From G963664835 sp963664835 (GTDB taxonomy: Bacteria; Chloroflexota; UBA6077; FW602-bin22; JBCLEL01), in NCBI GenBank assembly GCA_963664835.2, contig CAXXUG010000010.1, forward strand, positions 6,193-70,192: a stretch of 64,000 nucleotides of DNA, read 5' to 3'. Shown here one piece after another: positions 43,918 to 52,413 of this stretch (the first letter of the stretch is position 1; the number at the start of each line of letters is the position of its first letter). Made by a program: the position numbers and the translations under genes. The notes below the pieces were generated by a model, which searched no databases, was not told the origin of the DNA, and saw only the letters and a list, made by a program, of their open reading frames with translations.

Positions 43918-44709
43918 TTAGACGCCGGCGGAGACACCGCCGTCGATATTTATGGAAGTGCCGGTTATGAAACCTGCACGGGCGGAGACGAGAAAAGCGA
44001 CCAGGTCCGCAACCTCTTCGGCCTCACCTATGCGGCCCAGGGGGATCGATTCGCCGGCTTGGGCAAAGTACTCTTCGAGAGTGCCCCGCTTGCCGGCGCG
44101 TTCCCATGCGCGTCGTCCCTGGGCGCTCCTGATTGAGCCCACGCAGACCGTGTTGACGCAGATGTTGTCGCCGGCGTAGTCCTTAGAAAGGGCCTTGGTC
44201 AGCGCTATGCCGGCGGCGCGGCTAACCGAGGTCGGCACCGAGCCGGCTGGCGGTTGCTTGCCTCCGGGAGTGGTGATGTTGACTATACGGCCGTTGCCGG
44301 ACTGGCGCAGGTAGGGTAGGGCGAGTTGGCAGCACTTCACGGCAGCGAAGAACTTGAGACGCATGTCGTAGTCCCACTCTTCATCCGGGACGTTGTCGAA
44401 CTTGTGCGCCGAGGACCGGCCGGCGTTGTTGACCATGATGTCCAACCCGCCGAATCGTTGAACCGTCGATTCGATGAAGTTCTCCAAGTCACTGTATGCG
44501 GTGACATCGGCGGCGACCGCGAGCACTTCTCCGCCGGTCCTGGCGCGGATATCCGCCGCGGCCTGCTCAAGAACGTCGGACCGGCGGGCGCAAATCGCGA
44601 CCTTGGCGCCGGCCTGGGAGAGACGCATAGCGATCGCCCTGCCGATCCCTTCGCTGCCTCCGGTGATTGCGGCGATCTTTCCTTCGAGCTCGAGGTCCAT
44701 GTGACTCAT
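43918..44709 (-). CDS. SDR family protein lacking the catalytic Tyr-Lys pair
   Basis: The 263-residue protein has the SDR cofactor motif AAITGGSEGIGRAIAM, VNNAGRSSAHKF and the C-terminal GTSINIDGGVSAGV. The active-site helix reads VPTSVSRAAGIALTKAL, so where classical SDRs have Tyr-x-x-x-Lys it has Thr-x-x-x-Arg. Such degenerate SDRs form a recognised subgroup of uncertain activity, so a reductase role is doubtful. The ATG has AAAGGAG upstream. It is the first gene of the set with DinB and fabF2. Confidence 0.88.
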   Translation of the reverse strand: MSHMDLELEGKIAAITGGSEGIGRAIAMRLSQAGAKVAICARRSDVLEQAAADIRARTGGEVLAVAADVTAYSDLENFIESTVQRFGGLDIMVNNAGRSSAHKFDNVPDEEWDYDMRLKFFAAVKCCQLALPYLRQSGNGRIVNITTPGGKQPPAGSVPTSVSRAAGIALTKALSKDYAGDNICVNTVCVGSIRSAQGRRAWERAGKRGTLEEYFAQAGESIPLGRIGEAEEVADLVAFLVSARAGFITGTSINIDGGVSAGV

Positions 44710-45340
44710 CCAAGTCTCCTTTCAATCGAAATTAGGTAGTGCGTCGAGGATCGGTTCGATGATCCAAGCGCGGGGTTGTCTGGCTTTATGCAATATAGGC
44801 GAAAGCGGCGAAGCCGCCAAGTGAAACGGCCTTCGGCCGACTTAGTGGATAACGCGATAGTTGGACAATTTTGCCAGGGGTCCAAATGTGAACGCCGACC
44901 GTTTGTTTTGCAATTTTCATATGTTTTTTGCGAGGTTCTTTGCCCCCATGTGAGCCAGAAGGCCGGAGGGGGCGAACTGCGCAGTCGTACGGAGTTGGGA
45001 ACATTTGTTTTAATTATAGCAGTTTGGGAGGGATGATGGAGGCGCAAGGGTCCCGACGGCTAGAGGGCGACGGTGGAGTGGGTGTGGCCGGCGGAGGGGA
45101 CGAAAATGTGGGTGAGGACTAGATCGCGAGTGCGGTGCCGGCAGGCGCACCCCTTGCGGGGGGCGAACCCCAGAGCTACGCCCCCTTTTCCGCCTGCGTG
45201 GGATTGTCGAGGTAGCGGCGGATTTGACGTAATGCGTGGCCGGAATGACGAGTACTGCCACTGGCGGGAAGAACGAATTGGAGGGCCGACGGGCGACGTG
45301 GATAGACCGCCGGTTGACCTTTTGATAAGATCAAGGCGCT
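44710..45340. other. Long intergenic region
   Basis: I find no supportable gene here. The first 300 bases are AT-rich in places (near 44910-44935 and 45005-45020), with a GGCCTTCGGCC hairpin near 44828. The second half holds a diverged member of the intergenic repeat: GCAGGCG at 45141-45147 pairs with CGCCTGC at 45191-45197 around a GGGGGGCG...CGCCCCC inner stem, with GAGCTACG in the middle. Confidence 0.4.
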
Positions 45341-45454
45341 ATGAATGCGAGGCAACGGAGAACGCTGTACCGGGCGGCGCTAATAACTTTCAGCATCGTG
45401 ATTGTGGTGGCATTGGTTCTGCCTACGGTCTTGCCGCCGCAAGGTCCTCCGTGA
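45341..45454 (+). CDS. Possible 37-residue membrane peptide
   Basis: The frame begins MNARQRRTLYRAALITF and ends LPPQGPP, with one hydrophobic segment after a basic N-terminus, so it would be an inside-anchored single-pass peptide. AAGG lies a few bases before the ATG. The long gap on both sides makes a small gene plausible. There is no homology I can name, and a chance frame cannot be ruled out. Confidence 0.35.
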   Translation: MNARQRRTLYRAALITFSIVIVVALVLPTVLPPQGPP

Positions 45455-45644
45455 CCGGCTGCCTGACCTCTGATTGACATAGTGTTTGCATGTCCGCCGG
45501 TCCGTTAGGTGAAAGGCCTAGCCCACGAGGATTAACAAGACCTTTCTCGTTCCCCTCCCAAGCGAAAGCATGGGAGATTTCATCCGGATCCAAGACCCTG
45601 AGCGCGTCACACTTGGTCGTTGCGACGGGTTGACACGTTAGATC

Positions 45645-46853
45645 TTGACCGAGCGGCTTTACTACACCGACTCGTTTCTGACCGAGTTTACGAGCCGGAT
45701 CGTGGACCTGAGACGGGCGAACGACGAAGTGATCGTCGAGCTTTCCGCAACCGCGTTCTACCCAACTTCCGGGGGCCAACCCCACGATGTTGGATACTTG
45801 GGCAGTTGCGCCGTCACGGACGTATTCCAAGAACAAGATCGTGTGTTGCACGTAGTGAATGGCGGCCGGGACCTAGAGACGAACCGGCAGGTGGAGTGCT
45901 CGATAGATTGGCCGCGCCGGTTCGACCATATGCAGCACCACTCGGGACAGCACATTCTGTCGCAGGCGGCATTGAGGCTGTTTGATGCACCTACCGAGGG
46001 TTTCCACCTGAGTGGCCGGTCGGTGACGGTCGACCTGGATATCGATTCGATGGGACATGAACAGGCCGCCGAACTCGAACGGTACGCCAATCGGATCGTC
46101 TGGGAGGACCGGCCGGTGTCGGTTTCGTTCACCGATGACGGGCTCGACGCCGGCACGCGATACCGCGGCCTCTACGACGGCGTGTCGAAGTTGCGGATAG
46201 TCGAGATTGCGGATTTCGACCGCTCCGCGTGCGGCGGGACTCACGTAAGCCGGACCGGCCAGGTTGGCCTGATAAAGATCCTGGGGACTGAGAAGGTGCG
46301 CCAACATACGCGGGTCCACTTCGTTTGCGGAGGACGCGCGTTGGCCGACTACCAAGACCGAAATCTGGTTGCTCGCGAGCTCGTCGGCATGATTGGGGTG
46401 CAGCAGTCCGACTTGCGCGCGTCGGTAAGACGTTTGATGCAGAACGACCGGGCTAACCGACGCGAAGTGCAGGAGCTCAGAGCCGAGCTACTTCGGTATT
46501 GGGCCCAGGACTGGCTCAAACAAGCGCGAACGGTGGAGGTTAGTGGAAGGCCGTCGAAACTGGTGGAGGTCGAAGTGCAGTTGCCGGAGGGGATGAAGCC
46601 GAAGCAGGTCGCCGGCGCTGCGATCGACGCCGGAGCGGACGTCGCGGTCGTTGGCTGCCGGGGCGCTACGATGGCCGCGGTGGTGATGTGCAAGCCGGAT
46701 GTACCGCTCGACTGCGGCCGGGTGGTAAGAGGTGTGTGCGCTTCGCTAGGTTTGAGAGGCGGGGGTTCGCCCGGCTTCGCGCAGATAGGCGGCTTCCAAG
46801 GCGAACAGATGCCGGAGGTCATCTCGGCGTTGGCCGAGGAGATTGCCGGATAG
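45645..46853 (+). CDS. alaX: Alanyl-tRNA editing protein (AlaX type, with DHHA1 domain)
   Basis: The protein (402 residues) is a stand-alone relative of the AlaRS editing domain that removes mischarged Ser or Gly from tRNA-Ala. The zinc ligands are HHSGQHIL (98-105) and CGGTHVS (about 197), with FYPTSGGQPHD upstream. A coiled region (ANRREVQELRAELLRYWAQ) leads to a C-terminal DHHA1-like domain ending GGGSPGFAQIGGFQG. This is the long form. The start is a TTG at 45645. The alaS gene itself is not in the window. Confidence 0.9.
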   Translation: MTERLYYTDSFLTEFTSRIVDLRRANDEVIVELSATAFYPTSGGQPHDVGYLGSCAVTDVFQEQDRVLHVVNGGRDLETNRQVECSIDWPRRFDHMQHHSGQHILSQAALRLFDAPTEGFHLSGRSVTVDLDIDSMGHEQAAELERYANRIVWEDRPVSVSFTDDGLDAGTRYRGLYDGVSKLRIVEIADFDRSACGGTHVSRTGQVGLIKILGTEKVRQHTRVHFVCGGRALADYQDRNLVARELVGMIGVQQSDLRASVRRLMQNDRANRREVQELRAELLRYWAQDWLKQARTVEVSGRPSKLVEVEVQLPEGMKPKQVAGAAIDAGADVAVVGCRGATMAAVVMCKPDVPLDCGRVVRGVCASLGLRGGGSPGFAQIGGFQGEQMPEVISALAEEIAG

Positions 46854-46929
46854 AGAACCACCCACTGCCTGGAAAGGCCACGCAAGATGATGAGAATCGT
46901 AGCGCGGGACTCTGCCGATTAAGTGGCCA

Positions 46930-47260
46930 TCCTGCTTCTCCCCCTTTGGACTCCAGTGCCGTGTCCGCGTACAGGGCAGGCGTCCGACGCGGACGGACTC
47001 TGCCATACCTCCCAACCACCCCTCTGGATTCCCGTCCGCCTAAGGCGGATACAGGGCACGCTTCTTGCGGCAATGACGAACGCGGCGCGGTTCTCGCCTA
47101 GCTGACGACATCGGGATCGCGTTAAGCGCAACGTTCATTGCCGCGCATTCCCCTCCCTTCTGGATCCGGCTCCGTTCAGGTGGACACGCCACGCCTTCAA
47201 TCATCCCCTTAGCGAAACGGGGGCCGGAGTGACCATTGGGAGCGCCGTGTCGCACGGGGT
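46930..47260. repeat. Degenerate intergenic repeat modules
   Basis: Within the gap 46854-47627 this part carries several weak copies of the GGATTCC/GGATCCGG hairpin module (near 47020-47060 with GTCCGCCTAAGGCGGA, and near 47155-47180 with TTCTGGATCCGG). They resemble the right-hand module of the composite repeat that follows. No gene is supported. Confidence 0.5.
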
Positions 47261-47300
47261 GGTATCGAGAGCCATTGCAGGAATCTGTTTTCATAGTAAT

Positions 47301-47590
47301 CGCTCATGCCGGTTTCCGCCGGCACACCAAGACTTGAAAATGGCTGCGTTGGTTGGCGCGACTCTTGGACAGTGGTTCGGGGTCACGGTTTGTTACCGGA
47401 CTGCCGGGAGCGGGGGACAAGCCCCCGCGCTACATTTCCCATCCCCGCCCCTTCCGGAGTCCGGCCCCGTATCGACCTACCGGCCACGCCTCGAATCGAC
47501 CGCTTGGGGAAATCGGGGGCCGGAATTGCGAATGGAGGGGCCGGAAAAACGAGTGCGGGAGCCATGGAATGCGGACCCTCTCGGGATCAC
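47301..47590. repeat. Composite dispersed repeat, fullest copy
   Basis: This copy shows the modules in order: CTCATGCCGG...CCGGCACACCAAG with GAAAATGG, then GCGGGGGACAAGCCCCCGCG followed by CTACATTTCCC (47410-47440, itself a hairpin), then CCGGCC-rich filler, then GGGGCCGGAAAAACGAGTGCG and ATGCGGACCCTCTCG. Partial or diverged copies lie at 1288, 26150, 49328, 54168 and 58321. There is no ORF of its own, so it would need outside enzymes to move. Confidence 0.75.
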
Positions 47591-47627
47591 GTCAGATCAA
47601 TTTCGTACCCATGAGCGTGACGCCGGC

Positions 47628-48011
47628 TCACCGGGCGGGGTCGGCCGCCGCCCTTTTCCGTTCGCACTCCGGGCAGGGGCATAGGGTGCGGAGATATTCC
47701 CAGGGATAAATGCCGGTCTCGTGGCCATCGGCCCAGCGTAGGTTCATCGCGTAGTCGCCTACCGGCGACATATCTACCAATTCCGTCTGCTCGGGGCGCA
47801 GGCTGGTTGTCGTGTGCAGCACGCCGGGCTGGCCGCCCTCTCCACGGCAGATGGCGCAGGGGCAGGCCCAACGCAGCGCCTCCCAATCGAAGCTGCTCTT
47901 GTGGCCGTCCATCCAGACGATGTCGATTGTTCGGTTTTCGACCGAGCCGGAGATCACGTCCGGCCGGCGTTGCTCCAAGCTCAGCCGAAAAAGGGGTTTG
48001 GGTGCGTGCAT
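47628..48011 (-). CDS. DUF971 domain protein
   Basis: This 127-residue protein is a DUF971 (gamma-butyrobetaine hydroxylase N-terminal-like) domain: WMDGHKSSFDWEALRWACPC, then CRGEGG, MNLRWADGHETGIYPWEYL and RTLCPCPECERKR. The two cysteine clusters, CPCAIC and CPCPEC, suggest metal binding, probably zinc or an iron-sulfur cluster. Relatives are often fused to or beside Mrp/ApbC cluster carriers. No such partner is near. The gap to the next gene (48012-48265) shows nothing clear. Confidence 0.85.
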   Translation of the reverse strand: MHAPKPLFRLSLEQRRPDVISGSVENRTIDIVWMDGHKSSFDWEALRWACPCAICRGEGGQPGVLHTTTSLRPEQTELVDMSPVGDYAMNLRWADGHETGIYPWEYLRTLCPCPECERKRAAADPAR

Positions 48012-48265
48012 GTTCCTTTCGCTCTATTGGGCATGTGCGCCTGTTTCAATCTAATATACTGACTGGCCGGCTGTTCTGAACAGGGAATAGAGTTGCGGGG
48101 GTCCGTTGGGTTACGTGAGTGAGAAGCCTGATTTCGGCGTTTCGGTACAGGTGGGGCGATTCCCAGTACTTTGTAGTCAACCCCTATCGCGAGCCGGCGG
48201 GCACCGCGCTCGCGCGCAGCCGGGCCACCGCGATCCGTTGATTGTCATCCAAGGAGTCAGAATCG

Positions 48266-49309
48266 ATGACCGGAGATAGCTTCAGACTAGTAGAGCCGGC
48301 CAAGCTGCGCGAGTGCGCGAAAGGAATACTCGAGTGGAAGGGAGTACCCGCCGCCGACGCGATCATCGCCGCCGAGACGCTGGTGGACGCCGATCTCAGA
48401 GGGGTCCACTCCCACGGGGTTCTCCGCATCGAGATGTACCTTGGCCAGATCGACAACGGAGAGATGAACGCCAGGGCAAACATCCGGGTCGCGAAAGACC
48501 TGGGGCCCCGGGTCTTGATGGATGGCGACAGGGCGATGGGACAGGTATCCGGCTACCGAGCGATGGAGTTGGCGATCGAGAGGGCGCGGGAGCACGGAAT
48601 CTCAAGCGTGTCGTTGCGGAACGGGCGTCACATCGGGGCGGCCGCATTCTACTCGATGATGGCGTCGGCGCAGGGGATGATCGGAATCACGGTGACGAAT
48701 GCCGGCATCAACATGGTGCCGATTGGCGGAACATCGAAATTGGTGGGCAACAACCCATTGGGTATCGCGGTGCCCACGAACCGCGAGTTTCCGATGGTCT
48801 TGGACGTGGCGACGAGCGTCGCAGCCGGCGGCAAACTCGACGTGGCGATCAGCAAGGGCCAGAAGATTCCGTTCGGTTGGGCGTTAGACCCCGATGGGGA
48901 CCCGACGGATGACCCCCTGCTGGCCCGGGAGGGCTCTCTACTGCCGGTAGGCGGCCACAAGGGCTACGGTTTGGCGGTGATGTTCGACGTGTTGGCCGGA
49001 GTCCTGTCCGGCGGCCGTTTCGGCGCCTGGCTTGGCATGTCCGGATCGAGTCAGCTGTTCGTAGCGATCGAGATCGAAGGGCTGATGCCGCTGAGCGAGT
49101 TCGGGTCGCGGATGGACGAGCTGATCGACCAGTTGCACACGGATAAGCCGGCGGAGGCCGGCGGGAGAATCTACGTGCCGGGCGAGATCGAGTGGGAGTT
49201 GTCCAGGGACAGACGTGAGAATGGCATTCCGCTGCCGATCAGCGTTGTGGACATGTTGGAGGGTTTTGCGAGTGACGGGGATGTGGATAGCCGGCCTTCG
49301 AGGTGGTAG
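48266..49309 (+). CDS. Ldh family (LDH2) oxidoreductase, second copy
   Basis: The 347-residue protein belongs to the same LDH2 family as 21234-22280. It has DLRGVHSHGVLRIEMYL, the His region RNGRHIGAAAFY, NNPLGIAVPTNREFPMVLD, and GGHKGYGLAVMFDVLAGVLS. Substrate specificity cannot be read; malate, sulfolactate and ureidoglycolate are known for the family. The ATG at 48266 follows AAGGAG. Fumarase lies convergent downstream, so a malate/fumarate context is possible but not shown. Confidence 0.86.
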   Translation: MTGDSFRLVEPAKLRECAKGILEWKGVPAADAIIAAETLVDADLRGVHSHGVLRIEMYLGQIDNGEMNARANIRVAKDLGPRVLMDGDRAMGQVSGYRAMELAIERAREHGISSVSLRNGRHIGAAAFYSMMASAQGMIGITVTNAGINMVPIGGTSKLVGNNPLGIAVPTNREFPMVLDVATSVAAGGKLDVAISKGQKIPFGWALDPDGDPTDDPLLAREGSLLPVGGHKGYGLAVMFDVLAGVLSGGRFGAWLGMSGSSQLFVAIEIEGLMPLSEFGSRMDELIDQLHTDKPAEAGGRIYVPGEIEWELSRDRRENGIPLPISVVDMLEGFASDGDVDSRPSRW

Positions 49310-49327
49310 GTGGCGGGTGCCGGGGCG

Positions 49328-49466
49328 GCAAGGTATGAAAATCCGGCGTTGCGGTATTATGCGGCGGATTCGCGCGGGGGGATTCTGCCACGCCCAACCC
49401 CGACCCCAGCGGGGGACAAGCCCCCGCGCTACATTTCCCCTCCCTTCTGGATCCGGCCCCATACGG
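49328..49466. repeat. Composite dispersed repeat, partial copy
   Basis: This copy fills the gap between the convergent LDH2 and fumC genes. It has GGCAAGGTATGAAAATCCGG, a CGGGGGATTCTGCCACGCCC segment, the core GCGGGGGACAAGCCCCCGCG with CTACATTTCCC (49409-49439) and GGATCCGGCC. The GGGGGATTCTGCCAC phrase is shared with the copy at 58321. The core stem may also serve as a bidirectional terminator. Confidence 0.75.
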
Positions 49467-49503
49467 GTGTACGGTGGGGAGCCGCGGTTCCAGATTGGCG
49501 CGG

Positions 49504-50937
49504 TCAGCCGCTGGCGGGGCCGCCGCCCAAGCCGGGCTCGGTCATCTTGGCCGGATCGAGGAGGTCGTCCAACTCGGAGTCGCTCAATGAGGTCATTTCG
49601 CGTGCGACTTCGCGGACGGTGCGGCCGGACTTGAATGCCTCCTTTGAGATCTCAGCGGCGGCATCGTAGCCGATCCTGGGGGTCAACGAGGTTGACATCG
49701 CTAGGCCGGACTCCACGCTCTCCGGGCCGCGGGCGGTCGCTTTCAGACCGACCACGCACTGGTCGGTAAAGTTCCGGCTGGCGGAGGCGAGCAGATCGAG
49801 CGACTGGAGCAGATTGTGGGCGACGACGGGCATCATGGTGTTGAGCTCGAAATAGCCGTGTTGGCCTCCGAACGAGATAGCGGCATCGTTGCCGACCACC
49901 TGGGCCACCACCTGGATGACGGATTCGGGAATGACCGGATTCACCTTGCCTGGCATGATCGAACTGCCGGGCTGGACCTCGGGAAGGGCAAGCTCGCCCA
50001 GGCCGGCCCGGGGGCCGGATCCAAGCAGCCGTACGTCGTTGGCTATCTTCAGGAGACTGACGGCCACCGCTCTCACCGCTCCGGAAGCGGCGACCACGTT
50101 GTCGAGTGTACTTTGGGCCTGGAAGTGGCTGTCTGTTTCGGTGATCTCAAGATCCAGGCTGTCGCTCAGGCGCTGGCAGACCCTGCCGGCGAACTCAGGA
50201 TGGGCGTTTACGCCGGTGCCGACCGCTGTGCCGCCGAGCGCCACCTCGCCCAACTCCGCTTGGGCCGCGTTGAGACGGGAGATCCCGCGCTCGACCTGGC
50301 CGGCAAAGCCGGCGAACTCCTGGCCGAGCCGTATCGGCGTCGCGTCCTGGAGGTGAGTCCGTCCCATCTTGATTACGTCCATGAACTCATCGGACTTATC
50401 GGATAACGCCTGCTGGAGGTCATTTAGCGCCGGGATTAGAGATTCGGAGATTACCACCATCGCAGCCACGTGGATTGCGGTGGGAATGACGTCGTTGGAG
50501 GACTGGCAGGTGTTGACATCGTCGTTCGGGTGGACGGACGAAGGGCCGGAGTTCCGCGCATCCCGGTTGCCACCGAGCAACTCTACGGCTCGGTTGGCGA
50601 TAACTTCGTTCGCATTCATGTTCGTGGAGGTGCCGGAGCCGGTCTGAAAGATATCTACGACGAACTGATCGTCGAGCTTTCCGTCCATACACTCGCCGGC
50701 GGCCCGCGCGATCGCGTCCGCGATCCGAGGATCAAGAAGGCCAAGCTCCGCATTGGTTTCGGCGGCCGCCTGCTTGATCGCGCACAGCGCCCTGATGAAG
50801 ACTCGTGGAAATCTCAGATCGGAAATAGGAAAGTTCAGGACGGCACGTTGGGTCTGGGCGCCGTAGTAGGCATCGGCCGGCACGGGCATCTCGCCCATCG
50901 AGTCCCGCTCTATTCGTGTAGGTAGATCGGATGACAT
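49504..50937 (-). CDS. fumC: Fumarate hydratase class II
   Basis: FumC interconverts fumarate and malate in the citric acid cycle. The protein (477 residues) has SSNDVIPTAIHVAAM, GRTHLQDATPIRLGQEFAGF with the catalytic His, the signature GSSIMPGKVNPVIPE with the catalytic Ser loop, and GLKATARGPESVESGLAMSTSLTP. A complete C-terminal domain follows. The ATG at 50937 follows GGGAG by five bases. It is the only tricarboxylic acid cycle gene in the window. Confidence 0.95.
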   Translation of the reverse strand: MSSDLPTRIERDSMGEMPVPADAYYGAQTQRAVLNFPISDLRFPRVFIRALCAIKQAAAETNAELGLLDPRIADAIARAAGECMDGKLDDQFVVDIFQTGSGTSTNMNANEVIANRAVELLGGNRDARNSGPSSVHPNDDVNTCQSSNDVIPTAIHVAAMVVISESLIPALNDLQQALSDKSDEFMDVIKMGRTHLQDATPIRLGQEFAGFAGQVERGISRLNAAQAELGEVALGGTAVGTGVNAHPEFAGRVCQRLSDSLDLEITETDSHFQAQSTLDNVVAASGAVRAVAVSLLKIANDVRLLGSGPRAGLGELALPEVQPGSSIMPGKVNPVIPESVIQVVAQVVGNDAAISFGGQHGYFELNTMMPVVAHNLLQSLDLLASASRNFTDQCVVGLKATARGPESVESGLAMSTSLTPRIGYDAAAEISKEAFKSGRTVREVAREMTSLSDSELDDLLDPAKMTEPGLGGGPASG

Positions 50938-51127
50938 CAACACTCCCTGTCGCTCATGCGTGGTCTCGGTCCGGGGTTCAATCAGCGGCAGGCCTCTAAC
51001 CGAGCAGTCCGCTCAGGCAGGTAATGACCGGATACAGGGCCCAACTGGACGTGAGACATATCTGCCGCCGTTCATTTGGGCTGGCGACCAACCGTTTATT
51101 TGACGAGGTTGTATTATAGCCGTCGTC

Positions 51128-52372
51128 ATGCAAGTAGGCTCAACAAGCTCCCCATCCGGCTACGAGCCCGGTTATCACGGCGGTCGTCGCCGGATTCTAT
51201 TCTCCCTGACAGCGTGCCACACGTTGAACGACATCCTCAACATCGTGATTGCGCCGCTGATTCCACTGCTTAGGCTGACGTTCGGACTGACTTTCTCGCA
51301 GGCCGGAGTGTTGCCCTTTCTGAGCCTGGCTCTATCTAGCGTATTGCAACCGACGCTGGGGTACCTTGCCGATCGGCGCCGCGCACGGATCCATCTCATG
51401 GGCATTGGGTTCATATTCATGGCGGCAGGCATGCTCTTGATGGGAGTGGCCGACGGTTACATCGTGCTGCTGTTGGCGATGCTGGTAATAGGGACAGGCG
51501 CGAGCACCTATCATCCGCAGAGCGCGACGTTCATCGCATACTACTTCAAGGGTGAGCGGGGAAAGGCCCAGGGAATCCACGGGATCGGCAACGGGATAGC
51601 ATTCATCCTGGCGCCGTTAATCGTCACAAGGCTGGGCCAGGATCTTGGATTCAGACCGGTGGTATTCCTTCTTGCCGCCCTTGGGATTGTCGGCGCTCTG
51701 ATCATCTGGACCCAACTCAAGGAGCCGGCGGTTGTTGGGAGCCGAGGGCTTTGGGCCGGAGTCAACCGGAGCTTGATATTTCTCATGCTCGTCAACGGTT
51801 TGTCCATTGGAGTGCACACCGGCGTAATAACCTGGCTGCCTTCGTTTTACTTCGATCGAGTTGGCAACCTATTCGTCGCCGGAACGCTGACCGCGGCGAT
51901 GTCGATTTCGACACTGATCGCGCAGCCGGTCGGGGGCAAGGTCTCCGACCTGATCGGCAGGCGGAACGTCCTGTTCATCTCGGTGCTGGGGTCAAGCGCG
52001 TCGTTGGCGTTGTTCGTAGCAGTTCCTGTACTGATGAATGCCCTCGGCATAGCCAGTGTCAGCGTCGGCACCGCAATTTTCGGCGATCTGCCACTGGTGG
52101 TCCTCTTGATGGTGCCGTTCACGATTCTGTTCGGATTCTGGGGGTCGTTGATGCCGCCGGTGACCATGGTATACGCATCTGAGCTGGCATCTGGCGAGCG
52201 CAGCGGGATGGCGGTAGGGATAGTGTGGGGAACGGGTACTGCCCTCTCGTCGGTGTTTCCGTTGATCACCGGCGTGATGATTGAAAACTGGGGATTCGAC
52301 CTGACGTTCCTCTCGTTGGTCTTTGTCGGCCCGTTGATCGCTCTGATCGCGGCACTACTGCCCAGAGGATGA
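51128..52372 (+). CDS. MFS transporter (fosmidomycin resistance-like)
   Basis: The 414-residue protein has twelve hydrophobic segments. The start ACHTLNDILNIVIAPLIPLL, the GYLADRRRARIHLM loop and the TYHPQSATFIAYYF motif fit the Fsr/fosmidomycin-resistance branch of MFS exporters. LIGRRNVLFISVLGSS marks the second half. The substrate is unknown. The AT-rich TATTAT 11 bases before the ATG lacks a ribosome site between, so translation may be leaderless, though this is only suggestive. It is divergent from fumC. Confidence 0.86.
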   Translation: MQVGSTSSPSGYEPGYHGGRRRILFSLTACHTLNDILNIVIAPLIPLLRLTFGLTFSQAGVLPFLSLALSSVLQPTLGYLADRRRARIHLMGIGFIFMAAGMLLMGVADGYIVLLLAMLVIGTGASTYHPQSATFIAYYFKGERGKAQGIHGIGNGIAFILAPLIVTRLGQDLGFRPVVFLLAALGIVGALIIWTQLKEPAVVGSRGLWAGVNRSLIFLMLVNGLSIGVHTGVITWLPSFYFDRVGNLFVAGTLTAAMSISTLIAQPVGGKVSDLIGRRNVLFISVLGSSASLALFVAVPVLMNALGIASVSVGTAIFGDLPLVVLLMVPFTILFGFWGSLMPPVTMVYASELASGERSGMAVGIVWGTGTALSSVFPLITGVMIENWGFDLTFLSLVFVGPLIALIAALLPRG

Positions 52373-52413
52373 ATGCGCCAGTCGGCTTAGCGTGACAGAG
52401 GACGACGGTCAAA

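Noticed and set aside
44706..45047. 113-codon minus-strand frame and overlapping plus-strand frame
   Set aside because: Both read as low-quality protein, overlap each other fully, and lie in an AT-variable gap without a ribosome site.
51100..51117. TTGACG with TATTAT as a promoter for the MFS gene
   Set aside because: The two boxes are only six bases apart, too close for a sigma-70 promoter.
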